Shown: piece after piece, positions 1-8,900 of the stretch
Position numbering within the stretch: the stretch's first letter is position 1
How the letters are laid out: every line of letters starts with the position of its first letter
NCBI GenBank assembly: GCA_027030425.1
Contig: JALVEW010000063.1
Coordinates: 1-38,956, forward strand
Direction: 5' to 3'
From: Sedimenticola sp.
Lineage (GTDB): Bacteria > Pseudomonadota > Gammaproteobacteria > Chromatiales > Chromatiaceae
DNA length: 38,956 nt
Program-made: the position numbers and the translations under genes
Notes under the pieces: model-generated
Database searches by the model: none
What the model was told of the DNA's origin: nothing
Seen by the model: the letters and a program-made list of their open reading frames with translations, nothing else

Positions 1-287
1 AGCACCAGGATCAGCACCACCGCGCCCCAGGCCAGGGTGGTCATCCATATCTGCTGCCAGAGCCCTTTTCCCCGCCAGGAATGGTACAGCTTGAACAACG
101 GCAGAATGACGGCGCTCAGCAAGGTGCCCAGCAGCAGCACCAATTCATATCCATACCACAGATCCAGGTGGCCAAAACGGATGTGAAACGCCAGCACACC
201 GCCGAAAAAGACGATGCAAAGATCCAGAAGACGCGCCATGAATGAAAAAATGGGCGAATATTCCCTGATTAACCCTTGCTTAAACAT
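1..287 (-). CDS. N-terminus of a WcaJ-type undecaprenyl-phosphate sugar phosphotransferase (partial)
   Basis: The reading frame runs leftward off the window edge, so only about 95 N-terminal residues are visible. It contains 'ARLLDLCIVFFGGVLAF', 'HIRFG' and later 'LFKLYHSWRGKG', the pattern of the N-terminal membrane domain of polyprenyl glycosylphosphotransferases of the WcaJ/WbaP class: several hydrophobic helices and a 'LYxSWRG' turn. These enzymes start repeat-unit synthesis by placing a sugar-1-phosphate on undecaprenyl phosphate in the inner membrane. I chose the ATG at 287; an in-frame ATG at 239 is the alternative. It is divergent from the next gene and fits the polysaccharide locus to its right. 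The catalytic C-terminal domain lies outside the window, so the sugar is unknown. Confidence 0.72.
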   Translation of the reverse strand, partial: MFKQGLIREYSPIFSFMARLLDLCIVFFGGVLAFHIRFGHLDLWYGYELVLLLGTLLSAVILPLFKLYHSWRGKGLWQQIWMTTLAWGAVVLILV

Positions 288-440
288 ATTTTTCCACTAC
301 ACGAAGATGTAGAATATTCGTACATTCTATCCCCCTGGATAAAACTGTGACGGAGAAATCAGTGAATTTCCCGACATTTCAAGTTCTGCATCCACAGGAC
401 GGGGACATGGATTGAGGACAACGACAGACAGGCGTCTTGC
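288..440. promoter_or_regulatory. Divergent intergenic region with an inverted repeat
   Basis: This 153-bp AT-rich stretch separates two divergent genes of the polysaccharide locus and must hold both promoters. The only structure I see is an inverted repeat TAGAAT-N8-ATTCTA at 310-329, which could be an operator. No convincing -35/-10 pair was found. Function is inferred from position only. Confidence 0.3.
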
Positions 441-1664
441 ATGACGACACTCAAGGACAGACGGCAAGCTCATCCAGGCATGTGCATTGTTTCGTCTATT
501 GCGTATCTGCTTACAAGCGCTGTTCTGTTGATTGCAGGCCTGGCTGTTTGGCAACTGGGGCAGCCATCTGCCCAGACCGATGCCGCGCCTCTGGCGCTGA
601 CGGCCAAGGATCTTGTCGTCGTCGCCGGCTCGGGCATCAGGGCTGAAGAAGGCGTGCAGGTTACCCCCGCCTCCGGTAGTAACCAGGCCATCATCGCCTT
701 TGCCCGCCATGATTTTACCGCGGAAGATTATCCCTACCTGCAATATCACCTGACTGGCAGCTCTCCTGACACCCGGATCGCATTGTACTGGCGCAGTGAA
801 CGGGAGCCAGAGGTCACCCGCTTTACGGAATTGCCCGCAGCCTCATCGGTCGTCTCACTGGAGCAGAATCGGTACTGGAATGGCCGGCTCACCCATCTTG
901 GGCTAAGCATTCAGCGCCCCGCACAGGAGCCACCGCTGGGCATTGCAGATATACGTTTTTCTCCTCCAAGCACTTTGCTGCTGCTGAAATCCATGCTTTC
1001 CAGCTGGACGGGATTCGAAGGTTGGCGGCATTCTTCCATAAATTTTGTATTCAACTCAGCTCCAAATCCGCCGCTGTCACCCGTTCTTGCCGCTGCTTGC
1101 TGGATGCTGCTGGCACTGTTTCTCTACGGCGTCAAAACACTGTTCTTCCAAGCCGGCGGAAATAAACACTGGTGTGCTCCAACTCTGATCGCCCTGGTTC
1201 TTGTCCCCTGGCTGCTGCTGCATGCACGCTGGCAATCAAACCTCCTGATCCAGCTTACACATACCTACCATCAGTTTGGCGGCAAGAATGAAGAGGAAAG
1301 ACATCTGGCCGCGGAAGACAGCAATATCTACAGGTACGCGGCGCATTTGAAACAGGAAGTGCTTCCGCCGCATCCCGTGCGCATGTTTCTTCTCCGCAAC
1401 GAAGCGCGGGACTATTCCAGACTGAAACTGCAGTATTACCTCCTCCCCCATAACATATACAACTATGGCCAATACCCCATGAAACATTATCTGCATGAGG
1501 GTGACTATATTCTGACCATGGGAGAAATTCCGGGCCTCGGCTACGATACCGGCAGACAGTTGTTGAAATGGCCGGACGACGGACAAGTGCATGCACTACG
1601 CCTTGACAAGGGCTCCCTGGGAACCCTTTATCAAGTGCTTTCAGCCACGGGCAATACGCCATGA
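441..1664 (+). CDS. Uncharacterised membrane-anchored protein of the polysaccharide locus
   Basis: I do not recognise this family. The protein has one hydrophobic segment near residues 17-40, a predicted extracytoplasmic region of about 160 residues, two more hydrophobic segments near residues 212-235 and 245-262, and a C-terminal soluble region of about 145 residues. The first soluble part (around residues 100-175) is rich in beta-type and aromatic residues and might be a beta-sandwich; this is inference. The start is uncertain: ATG 441 has no clear ribosome binding site, and an ATG at 480 just before the first membrane segment is the alternative. It overlaps the next gene by 4 bp (ATGA type), so the two are probably co-translated and may form a complex. 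Confidence 0.75.
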   Translation: MTTLKDRRQAHPGMCIVSSIAYLLTSAVLLIAGLAVWQLGQPSAQTDAAPLALTAKDLVVVAGSGIRAEEGVQVTPASGSNQAIIAFARHDFTAEDYPYLQYHLTGSSPDTRIALYWRSEREPEVTRFTELPAASSVVSLEQNRYWNGRLTHLGLSIQRPAQEPPLGIADIRFSPPSTLLLLKSMLSSWTGFEGWRHSSINFVFNSAPNPPLSPVLAAACWMLLALFLYGVKTLFFQAGGNKHWCAPTLIALVLVPWLLLHARWQSNLLIQLTHTYHQFGGKNEEERHLAAEDSNIYRYAAHLKQEVLPPHPVRMFLLRNEARDYSRLKLQYYLLPHNIYNYGQYPMKHYLHEGDYILTMGEIPGLGYDTGRQLLKWPDDGQVHALRLDKGSLGTLYQVLSATGNTP

Positions 1665-3073
1665 TGGAGTTGATGCTTGCCCTGATGTTGCCGGCCCTTA
1701 CGGGTGTTTCCTGGCTGATACGGTTCTGGAAAAACAGTCATTGGGCCGCCATAGCAGGATATGGCTACTTGCTTGGAATACTCGCCACGGCCTCGGCCAT
1801 GCTACTGTGGGACACCCTTGGCTTAAGGCTGTCTTTTTGGCCCCTGGCCACATTGCTCATTCTTGCATCACTCCTTCCCTTGCTCCTAAAACGCGCCCCA
1901 ACAACAGGCACGGTTTCCAGCCAGGCGCCCCCCGAGCAAAGCACCTGGAGCAGAATCGCATTCTGGCTGCTGTTGGGCCTCCTGCTGTTGAACTATGGTG
2001 GAATCTTCCTCGAAATACTGTGGCGGCCGCTTTATCCCTGGGATGCATGGATGAACTGGGCACCCAAAGCAAAGGTATGGTTCGAACTTCGGGAACTGAC
2101 ACCCTGGATCGCTCCTGGCGATTGGCTGCACGGCACCCACCCGGAGACGGCCTATACCCTGGGAAACCCGGAAGCCTCCCGCTATCCCTCCCTGGTGCCC
2201 TTGATTCAGACATGGACGGCTTTGGGGGCAGGAAGCTGGAAAGACAACCTGGTCAATCTTCCCTGGCTGCTGTGCGCTGCCGCCCTGGGACTGGGTTTTT
2301 ATGGCCAGGCGAGAAACCTGGGCGTGCGCCCTCTGAACGCCATGACCCTGGTGTTCCTGCTGCTGACGCTTCCCCTGATCAATGTGCATACGGCATTGGG
2401 GGGGTATGCTGACCTTTGGCTGACCGCCTTCTTTGGCCTGTCCGCCATTTCCTTGTTCCTGTGGAACCAGAAACCTGAGCCGATTCAGTTCATCCTTTTC
2501 ATCTTGCTCGCCCTGGCATGTACACAAATCAAGATGCCTGGCGTCATCTGGACAGCTCTGCTGCTTTCAGCCTGGCTCGTCAGCCTCTGGCCCCGAAGCA
2601 TGAGCGTAGCCGGCACATTATTACTGATTACCGGCGGAATCATCTTCTGGCAAACCGGTGGCGGCAGCATCGAAATACCGGGCCTGGGAAAAATGGCCGT
2701 GAGTGCGAAACGCATCATCGTTCCTGGCCTGGGTTACTACGCCATTGATTATCACCCCGTCTGGAAAGCCGTCGCTGATCAGTACCTGCTCAAGGGCAGT
2801 TGGCATCTGCTCATGTGGACATTCCCGCTGATCTTGCTTTATGCCGCCCTTCGCCGCAGATTTTCACTGCAACTGCTGCCCGCCACCCTCCTGGTGGGGG
2901 AAATCCTGGTATTTCTTTTTCTAGCTTTCTTTTTCACCTCACACTATCGCGAGGCCCTGGACGGCACCACCTTGAGCCGGGCCAGCCTGCCGGCAGTTCC
3001 GGTGTTGTTTTTCTATGTTTTGATGCTGCTGCAAGGCGAGCGACCTGAGACATCCCCGCCCGCCAGCGAATGA
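1661..3073 (+). CDS. Polytopic membrane protein, possibly GT-C-like glycosyltransferase
   Basis: A 470-residue protein with roughly ten to thirteen hydrophobic segments. After the fourth segment comes a polar loop (about residues 120-175) with 'YPWDAWMNWAPKAKVWF' and 'ASRYPSLVPL'. The loop position and its acidic and aromatic residues resemble the first periplasmic loop of GT-C glycosyltransferases, which use polyprenyl-linked sugars, but the match is loose and I cannot name a family. Its start overlaps the stop of the preceding gene, and location in the polysaccharide locus supports a role in glycan assembly. It ends 65 bp before a convergent gene. Being an unrelated transporter or a polymerase-like protein is also possible. 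Confidence 0.7.
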   Translation: MMELMLALMLPALTGVSWLIRFWKNSHWAAIAGYGYLLGILATASAMLLWDTLGLRLSFWPLATLLILASLLPLLLKRAPTTGTVSSQAPPEQSTWSRIAFWLLLGLLLLNYGGIFLEILWRPLYPWDAWMNWAPKAKVWFELRELTPWIAPGDWLHGTHPETAYTLGNPEASRYPSLVPLIQTWTALGAGSWKDNLVNLPWLLCAAALGLGFYGQARNLGVRPLNAMTLVFLLLTLPLINVHTALGGYADLWLTAFFGLSAISLFLWNQKPEPIQFILFILLALACTQIKMPGVIWTALLLSAWLVSLWPRSMSVAGTLLLITGGIIFWQTGGGSIEIPGLGKMAVSAKRIIVPGLGYYAIDYHPVWKAVADQYLLKGSWHLLMWTFPLILLYAALRRRFSLQLLPATLLVGEILVFLFLAFFFTSHYREALDGTTLSRASLPAVPVLFFYVLMLLQGERPETSPPASE

Positions 3074-3138
3074 CGGACGGGAACAGTGCACCAGCCGGTT
3101 CAGGGTAGCTTCAAGCGCTTGCCAGCGTTCGGGCCGTT

Positions 3139-4707
3139 TCAGAGATTGAAGGTTTTCACCAGGAAAACAGCCATCTGGTCACGGGTGACGTTGGCATCAG
3201 GACAATAGTTGTTTCCTCCACAACCAGAGGTTATGCCTTCGCTCACCAATTGCTCAATCCAGGATGCAGCCCAGTGTCCGCTGGAAACATCGTCGAACAC
3301 GGTTCCGGTCGCTGTAGGAGGAATGTAATCCGAGCCGTGTTCAGACTTCAGCAGAAAAACCGCCATCTGCGCGCGTGACACGTTGTCATCAGGACAATAG
3401 TTGCCGTTACCACAGCCACTGGTAATACCATCCGCCGCCAGCTCTTCTATCCAGGAAGCCACCCAGTAACTGGCCGGCACATCATTGAACACCGTACCGG
3501 TGGCAGCAGGTGGCACATGACTGCTGCCTTTCATGCCCTTTTCGAGAAACACCGCCATTTGCGCGCGCGTCACCGGATCCTGGGGACAGTAGTTGTTGGC
3601 ATCGCACCCCGAAGTGATGCCACTCTTGGCCAATGTCTGAATATAGTCGTATGCCCAGTGATCGAAAGGCACGTCATCGAACAGGGGGCCGGTATAGACG
3701 TCGTTGAAGAACCAGCTCGCCGTATCGTTGAAATAGATATTCGCGGATGTAATCACCACATGACCGGCACCAATGAAACTTCCTCCCGTGGTGCACTGCG
3801 CAAACCCTGTCTTGGTGTTGTCGAACTCAAGACTGATATCGCAATTGGTATCAGTGATACCCTGGTATACAAGCCTGATACTGTAGTCATCCGCGCCTGT
3901 TGCCAATTCGTCCAGCCCGCTCATGGCATAACGCAGGGTGGCCACATCATCATGGTTCAGCGTGCGCTGGGCTTCATCAGCAAAAGTGCCCTGCTGCATG
4001 ACGGCCTCTGTATCCGCTACGCCCAACAACACGCCCACATCACGATCCGCGTTGGCGGCAAAACTGTGTCCGGTGGGAAGGTCAGCCACATCGCGGGAAT
4101 AAGTGGTAGAGTCCACGGTGGCATCCATGGTGAAAGGATTGTTATTGGAGATACGGAACCAGTGCAGGTTGACATCATCACCCCGCACATCATCGCTGGA
4201 GCCAATGACGCCATCATCGCCGGCATCAAGGTTGTATACACCATCTGTTCCTGTCGTGGCCTTGGTGTAATTTTGATCCCCACCCGTCAGGCCTGACTCA
4301 GTAGCCGCGTTGGGATGCGCCAAGCCCAGGCAATGCCCCATCTCGTGCAGCACCGTGGATTCGAAATCTACATCACCCGCAGGAATATTGGTGTTACTGC
4401 CGAACAGGAGATTACCCGTGGTGGCCTGCTGGATATTGAAGGTCGCCACCACATTCTTCACGGACGTTTCCATGGCACTGGCATTGGCGGTACCCGGCAC
4501 GATACACACATTCAAGACCACTTCCTGGCTGGTGCCCGTATAACCCGCGGGATGGGTAACGACATCCACCCCGTTCGCATCGCCCGCGAAGACAAAGGCT
4601 CCCGCCTGAACACTGCCGGCAGCGAGAGCAAATGCGGTGCCCACCAGGGACCTCAGGATGGCAGAGCCGGTTCTGACGGCAGGGGTTCTGTAGTCCGCAT
4701 TCATCAT
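3139..4707 (-). CDS. Secreted metzincin-type metalloprotease with three C-terminal SLH repeats
   Basis: The N-terminus has a signal peptide ending near 'AAGSVQAGA'. A zinc site HEMGHCLGLAH lies near residues 121-131, matching the HExxHxxGxxH signature of metzincins (matrixin-like M10 family), and 'AVMQQG' downstream may supply the Met-turn. From about residue 341 come three repeats of about 64 residues, each with 'F.DV', an aromatic-rich helix, 'GITSGC', 'NYCP' and '(T/S)R(A/D)QMAVFL', which is a variant S-layer homology motif. The frame could open at GTG 4719, but a GGAGG sequence directly before ATG 4707 favours that start. It follows the small exported protein by 13 bp, so both are likely one transcript. 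Probable job: a protease held on the cell surface or capsule through SLH binding. Confidence 0.85.
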   Translation of the reverse strand: MMNADYRTPAVRTGSAILRSLVGTAFALAAGSVQAGAFVFAGDANGVDVVTHPAGYTGTSQEVVLNVCIVPGTANASAMETSVKNVVATFNIQQATTGNLLFGSNTNIPAGDVDFESTVLHEMGHCLGLAHPNAATESGLTGGDQNYTKATTGTDGVYNLDAGDDGVIGSSDDVRGDDVNLHWFRISNNNPFTMDATVDSTTYSRDVADLPTGHSFAANADRDVGVLLGVADTEAVMQQGTFADEAQRTLNHDDVATLRYAMSGLDELATGADDYSIRLVYQGITDTNCDISLEFDNTKTGFAQCTTGGSFIGAGHVVITSANIYFNDTASWFFNDVYTGPLFDDVPFDHWAYDYIQTLAKSGITSGCDANNYCPQDPVTRAQMAVFLEKGMKGSSHVPPAATGTVFNDVPASYWVASWIEELAADGITSGCGNGNYCPDDNVSRAQMAVFLLKSEHGSDYIPPTATGTVFDDVSSGHWAASWIEQLVSEGITSGCGGNNYCPDANVTRDQMAVFLVKTFNL

Positions 4708-4720
4708 AATGTCCTCCACC

Positions 4721-5281
4721 TCAGTCCAGTTTCTTCATTTTTGGGTGATGCAACAGCTGTTGCAATAAACGCTCGGTATCCGCCAGCTCCACCAGATCTT
4801 TCAATTCTGAATGCCGCTGGGCATCGTTCTGCAGGTTGGTCCAGGCGATATCCCTTGCCGGGCCATTGATGCCCGTATTGACGGTCATGTGGGTGTAGGT
4901 GTTGTCCGAAATCGCAAACAGCTGTCCGCTCCGGGCCCTCGCAGTGGCCTCGGCGGCATGAAGATCCCTTTCGACAGCAGCCTTGTCGAAATCCGCCACC
5001 GAGGGGTTTTCCAGCCGCTCTTTCAACATCTTGAGTTCTGCAGCGGACAGGAAATACTCATAGTCCCCGCTGTTCTTCTTCCAGGCTGGCAGGTGCACCC
5101 GCACGCGCCCGCTGTCGAACACCTGCAGCATAGGGATACCGTCGAAAGCAATCATGTCATGGGTTTGGGTGTAACGCAGCAACTCCTGCTCGCTGTCAGA
5201 GGCCGCCATGGCGGCAGACAACCAGGCGCTGCATCCCAAAATCGTCAGTAACAATAAACCAGGAATCTTAACCATCTTCAT
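4721..5281 (-). CDS. Small exported protein upstream of the SLH protease
   Basis: I do not recognise this family. The 186-residue product begins with a signal peptide ('KIPGLLLLTILGCSAWLSA', cleavage near 'AMAAS') and continues as a charged, helical-looking soluble protein. The frame stays open upstream to 5392, but that extension is encoded by a repeat element (5308-5477), so I take ATG 5281; ATG 5275 is possible. It lies just upstream of the metzincin-SLH gene with 13 bp between them, which suggests a functional link such as an inhibitor, chaperone or partner of the protease. This link is inferred from position only. Confidence 0.7.
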   Translation of the reverse strand: MKMVKIPGLLLLTILGCSAWLSAAMAASDSEQELLRYTQTHDMIAFDGIPMLQVFDSGRVRVHLPAWKKNSGDYEYFLSAAELKMLKERLENPSVADFDKAAVERDLHAAEATARARSGQLFAISDNTYTHMTVNTGINGPARDIAWTNLQNDAQRHSELKDLVELADTERLLQQLLHHPKMKKLD

Positions 5282-5307
5282 GCTCTCCAATGGGCTTGGG
5301 GATATTA

Positions 5308-5477
5308 TTAACAGGCTGTTGAAAAACATCATTTTTCGACAGCCTGTGTATGGCACTAGGATATGCCACCATTTTCGGTGGCTGTAAGCCATTGAAAATG
5401 AAGGAAGCGGGAAACCGGGTTTTCCGCTTCCGTAGTTGAATATAGTCCATGGAAGGACTTTTTCAACATCCTGTTAA
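5308..5477. repeat. 170-bp three-hairpin MITE-like repeat, copy A
   Basis: Its ends are inverted copies of each other (TTAACAGGCTGTTGAAAAA on the left, TTTTTCAACATCCTGTTAA on the right). Inside are a strong hairpin (GTTGAAAAA facing TTTTTCGAC) near the left end, a central hairpin (GGAAGCGG facing CCGCTTCC) and a weaker right-end hairpin. A second copy lies in opposite orientation at 34027-34195. It has no coding capacity beyond short fortuitous frames that extend the neighbouring gene's frame upstream. Confidence 0.85.
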
Positions 5478-5794
5478 GTCAGGAACGCTACCCGGCAGGC
5501 ATTCTGGCGGGGGAGTCCAATCACGGCGCGAAGCAGTCCGGCTCTGCCTGACCTTTCAAGGGATATCGATTGTAACAGCAGAACAAGGCGGCGTGGAAAC
5601 TCACCCGCGCGATTGTGGCTGGTTTCTCATCAGGAAGGTGCGTGGCGCTGAATGCGCTTTGGTAAACAGAATTCATGCGGCTGTCTCTTCGGCACGAGCA
5701 CCTGTCACTCTCATTATTGATGACGCCAAACCATTGAAAACAAGGAAATCATGACCAGAAGCCGGCATCCAGGCCAGTTGCCGGTTCTGCACAA
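5478..5794. other. Intergenic stretch with no supported gene
   Basis: Short frames exist here on both strands, but the predicted peptides have no signal, motif or low-complexity pattern typical of a gene, and one of them begins inside the repeat element. It probably holds the promoter for the leftward small-protein/protease pair, but I could not identify one with confidence. Confidence 0.4.
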
Positions 5795-5824
5795 AGGAAA
5801 ACCGGGAGTGGCACAGCCACCCCC
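5795..5824 (-). terminator. Probable terminator after the large SLH gene
   Basis: Read leftward, a GGGGGTGGC / GCCACTCCC stem with a tiny loop is followed by GGTTTTCCTTT. The stem is strong but the T-run is broken, so termination may be partial. Confidence 0.4.
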
Positions 5825-5908
5825 AGTCAATACGGAACATACACTACTATCCCCTTTTCTGTTTTGGCAGTCGGCAGTGAACCCAACTAGCATTCACCGC
5901 CAACGCCA

Positions 5909-8900
5909 TCAGGGATGTATCGGCAGATTAAACACTCGCTGAATGAACACAGCCATCTGGCCTCTCTCTACCGGGCTCTCGGGACAGTAGTTATTGCCAC
6001 CACACCCAAGGGTAATCCCTTCGGCCGCCAGCTGCTCTATCCATGACGCAGACCAGTAGCTGGCATCCACGTCGTCGAACACGGTACCCGATGCCGGGGG
6101 CGGCATATAGCTGGCGCCATGCTTGGCCTTCAGCAGGAACACCGCCATCTGTCCGCGAGTGACCTGATCATCCGGACAATAGTTGCCATTGCCGTCGCAC
6201 CCCGAAGTCATGCCGTCCGCGACAAACTGCTCTATCCAGGCGGCCGCCCAGTAGCTGGCAGACACATCATTGAACACGGAACCCGTTGCAGGCGGCGGCA
6301 CATAGTCACTGCCATGGATACCACGTCCCAGGAACACCGCCATCTGCGCCCGGGATACACTACTGAGGTCACAATAGTTTGGCAATGGTACGGCATTATC
6401 ACAACCCGAGGTGATTCCAGCGAGACCGATGGATTGAACATAGTTGTAGAACATATGCGCGGGTTGAACATCCGCGAACATCTGCTCATAGGGAATGACC
6501 GTGAACTCCACGGGTATGGGCAATGCACCATAAGGCGCATCATTGGCCACCTTGACATGCGCCAAATAGACACCGGGAGTCAATGCCGTGCTGTCGAAGG
6601 TAAACTCAATGGGTTCGCTGCCACCAGCAGCAACGGTTCCCTCTGCAGGGCTTTCACTCAGCCAGTCGATACCCAGACAGGCTACGTTTTCACCTGAATC
6701 GATCTCCAGAATGGCATCATCCCCCGCGCCATCACCAGTTGCCTGTTGTACGGCCCACAAATGGCCATCACAACTCATACCCAGACCGCCCTGCCTGAGG
6801 TCAGGAATTCCCGTATCGAAGCTTGCCAGGACCGCGTAGTCATTGGCGACATCCAGCACCGCGATATCATCGCCACCCGCGGCATCGACATTGGACAGCA
6901 CGAACAGGTGCCCGGTGACCGGGTTGAAAGCCAAGCCTGAAATCGACAGCCCCACGTTCTTGGAATCCAGAATGGTTCCGCTACGGTCGAAGTGATGAAT
7001 GGTGGAGTCGTTCCAGCTTCCGGCATAGAAGGTATCCGTCACCGGATCATAGGCCAGGCCGCGCATGGAAGTGCCAAACGCCGGGCAGATACTGTTGCCC
7101 GTGGGCGCCAGGGTAACCGGGTCGGATTCATAGACACAGTTGTCGCCTCCCACGTTGACCTGCCAAAGCGTGCCGTTCAACATGTCATAGGCCCCGTCAC
7201 CAACATAGACTGCCATCCAAGTGGGCGTGATGCTGTCCCCGGTATCCGTGCCGTCACGCAGGAACCGGTGATTATCATCATCCGTACCGCCAACAAAGGC
7301 GCCAATATTGTTCACCCACAGGTCATTGGCATCCTTGTTGAAGGAAATGCCCCAGGGGGAACCCAGTCCCGTCACGAACTGGCTCAATATGTCTCCCGCT
7401 GCATTCGGGTTGGGCAGGCTCTCTGTTCCCTTGTTCAGGAAAACAGGCGTATAGCGCAGCAAGCGGGCATCTTTGTCATGCAGGTGCTTGGGCGACGCAT
7501 GCCTTACCTTTTCCGCCCAAGGCCCCGTGGCCTGGGGCGCGGTGTAGGGAACATCGAATTCGAACAACTTGTAGGCCACATCCGCGCCGCCAGCGTTGGC
7601 AAGCTCCAGACTCTTGGGCCAGCTCATGCCTTCCCACAAGGTCATGGTAATCGGCGACGGCGTCGCCGCAAGCATGCCTGCGGGAAGGGCAAAATTCTGG
7701 CGCAAGACACCCCCGGCGGGCACGGTCACCGACTGGGTGGCTGTGCCATAACCTGTAGCCGTGGCCTCAACGCTGATGGCCACGCCAGCCGGTACAGGCA
7801 GGGAGAAAAATCCATCATCCAATGCCGCATCATCCGGCGTGGCCATACTGATGGATGCGTGGGAGCCATGACTTATTGTCGCTCCATTGACAGGCACGAC
7901 GGTATTGGCGTCATACACATTGCCCACCAGCAAGCCTCCCACGCTGGAATCCGGAACACATCCGCCGGCCTTCACATCATCGATCTGCGCATACCAGTCC
8001 CAATCACCCGTGTTGGGGTCATAGTAATGCCAGCGCAGCTGGTAGCTGGTGGCTCCAGCCAGAAACCCGGTCAGATCCAGGCTCACCGCCTCTCCAGGAG
8101 TGCTACGGAGACCGCCGTGATCCTCATTCCATCTGAGCACATTGGTCCAGGCGCCGCCATCGACGCTGATATCGACATCCAGGAAATCAAGATTGGCATA
8201 GTTTTGGTAGTTGGCTACATACGTCAGGGTTTCACCGCCAATCACTGGAACAACCGGTGATACCAGGGAAGTATCGAACTCTGCCGACCCGAACGCGTCA
8301 CTACTGACGGAAGCCGCGTCGCCGGTACCGCCAGTGTAGTTCCCGCTCTCGCCAGAACCCGCCACGTTGCTCCAGACCACGCCGTTGCCAGCGTCATCCA
8401 CGACACTCCAGCCGGAGGGGGGGAAGGTGGCACCATTGAAATCCTCGGTCAAGCCATCAACCATATAACCAGGCGCGGAGCAGGCGAGACTATCGACCAG
8501 CATGGCGAAGTCTTCCGTGCTGGGTGCTGCGGGCACCGTGATTCCCCTTGCCTGGCTGACGTAGCCATCCACGGCCACGTTGATAGTGACGTTCGCCCCC
8601 TGCGGCAAACTGACGCTGTAAGCCCCTGTTGCCGGGTCGGTATAAAGGGTAGGAATGGGCGCGCCCGCGATATCGATGGTCGCGTACAGGGGCCAGCCCT
8701 TACCGGACCCGTCGGTCACGGTGCCACTGATGGTGGTCATGGATGCTTGTGCCAAATTGAAGTCCTGAATCGTGGTCGCGCCGTCTGTCACGGCAACCCC
8801 GCTTACTGAGCTCGTCACATAGCCAAACTTGGATGCCGTCACTGTGTATGTACCCACTGGAATGCTGGCGAAGTTGTATACGCCACTTGCATTCGTGGTG

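Noticed and set aside
5449-5942. Two rightward open frames between the small exported protein and the large SLH gene
   Set aside because: The first begins in the repeat element; neither peptide has a recognisable domain, signal or good ribosome site, and a terminator-like hairpin for the opposite strand lies in the second.
6992-8260. Long rightward open frame (422 codons) inside the large SLH gene
   Set aside because: It is an antisense shadow of a clearly coding region with signal peptide and domains; its peptide has no domain-like pattern.
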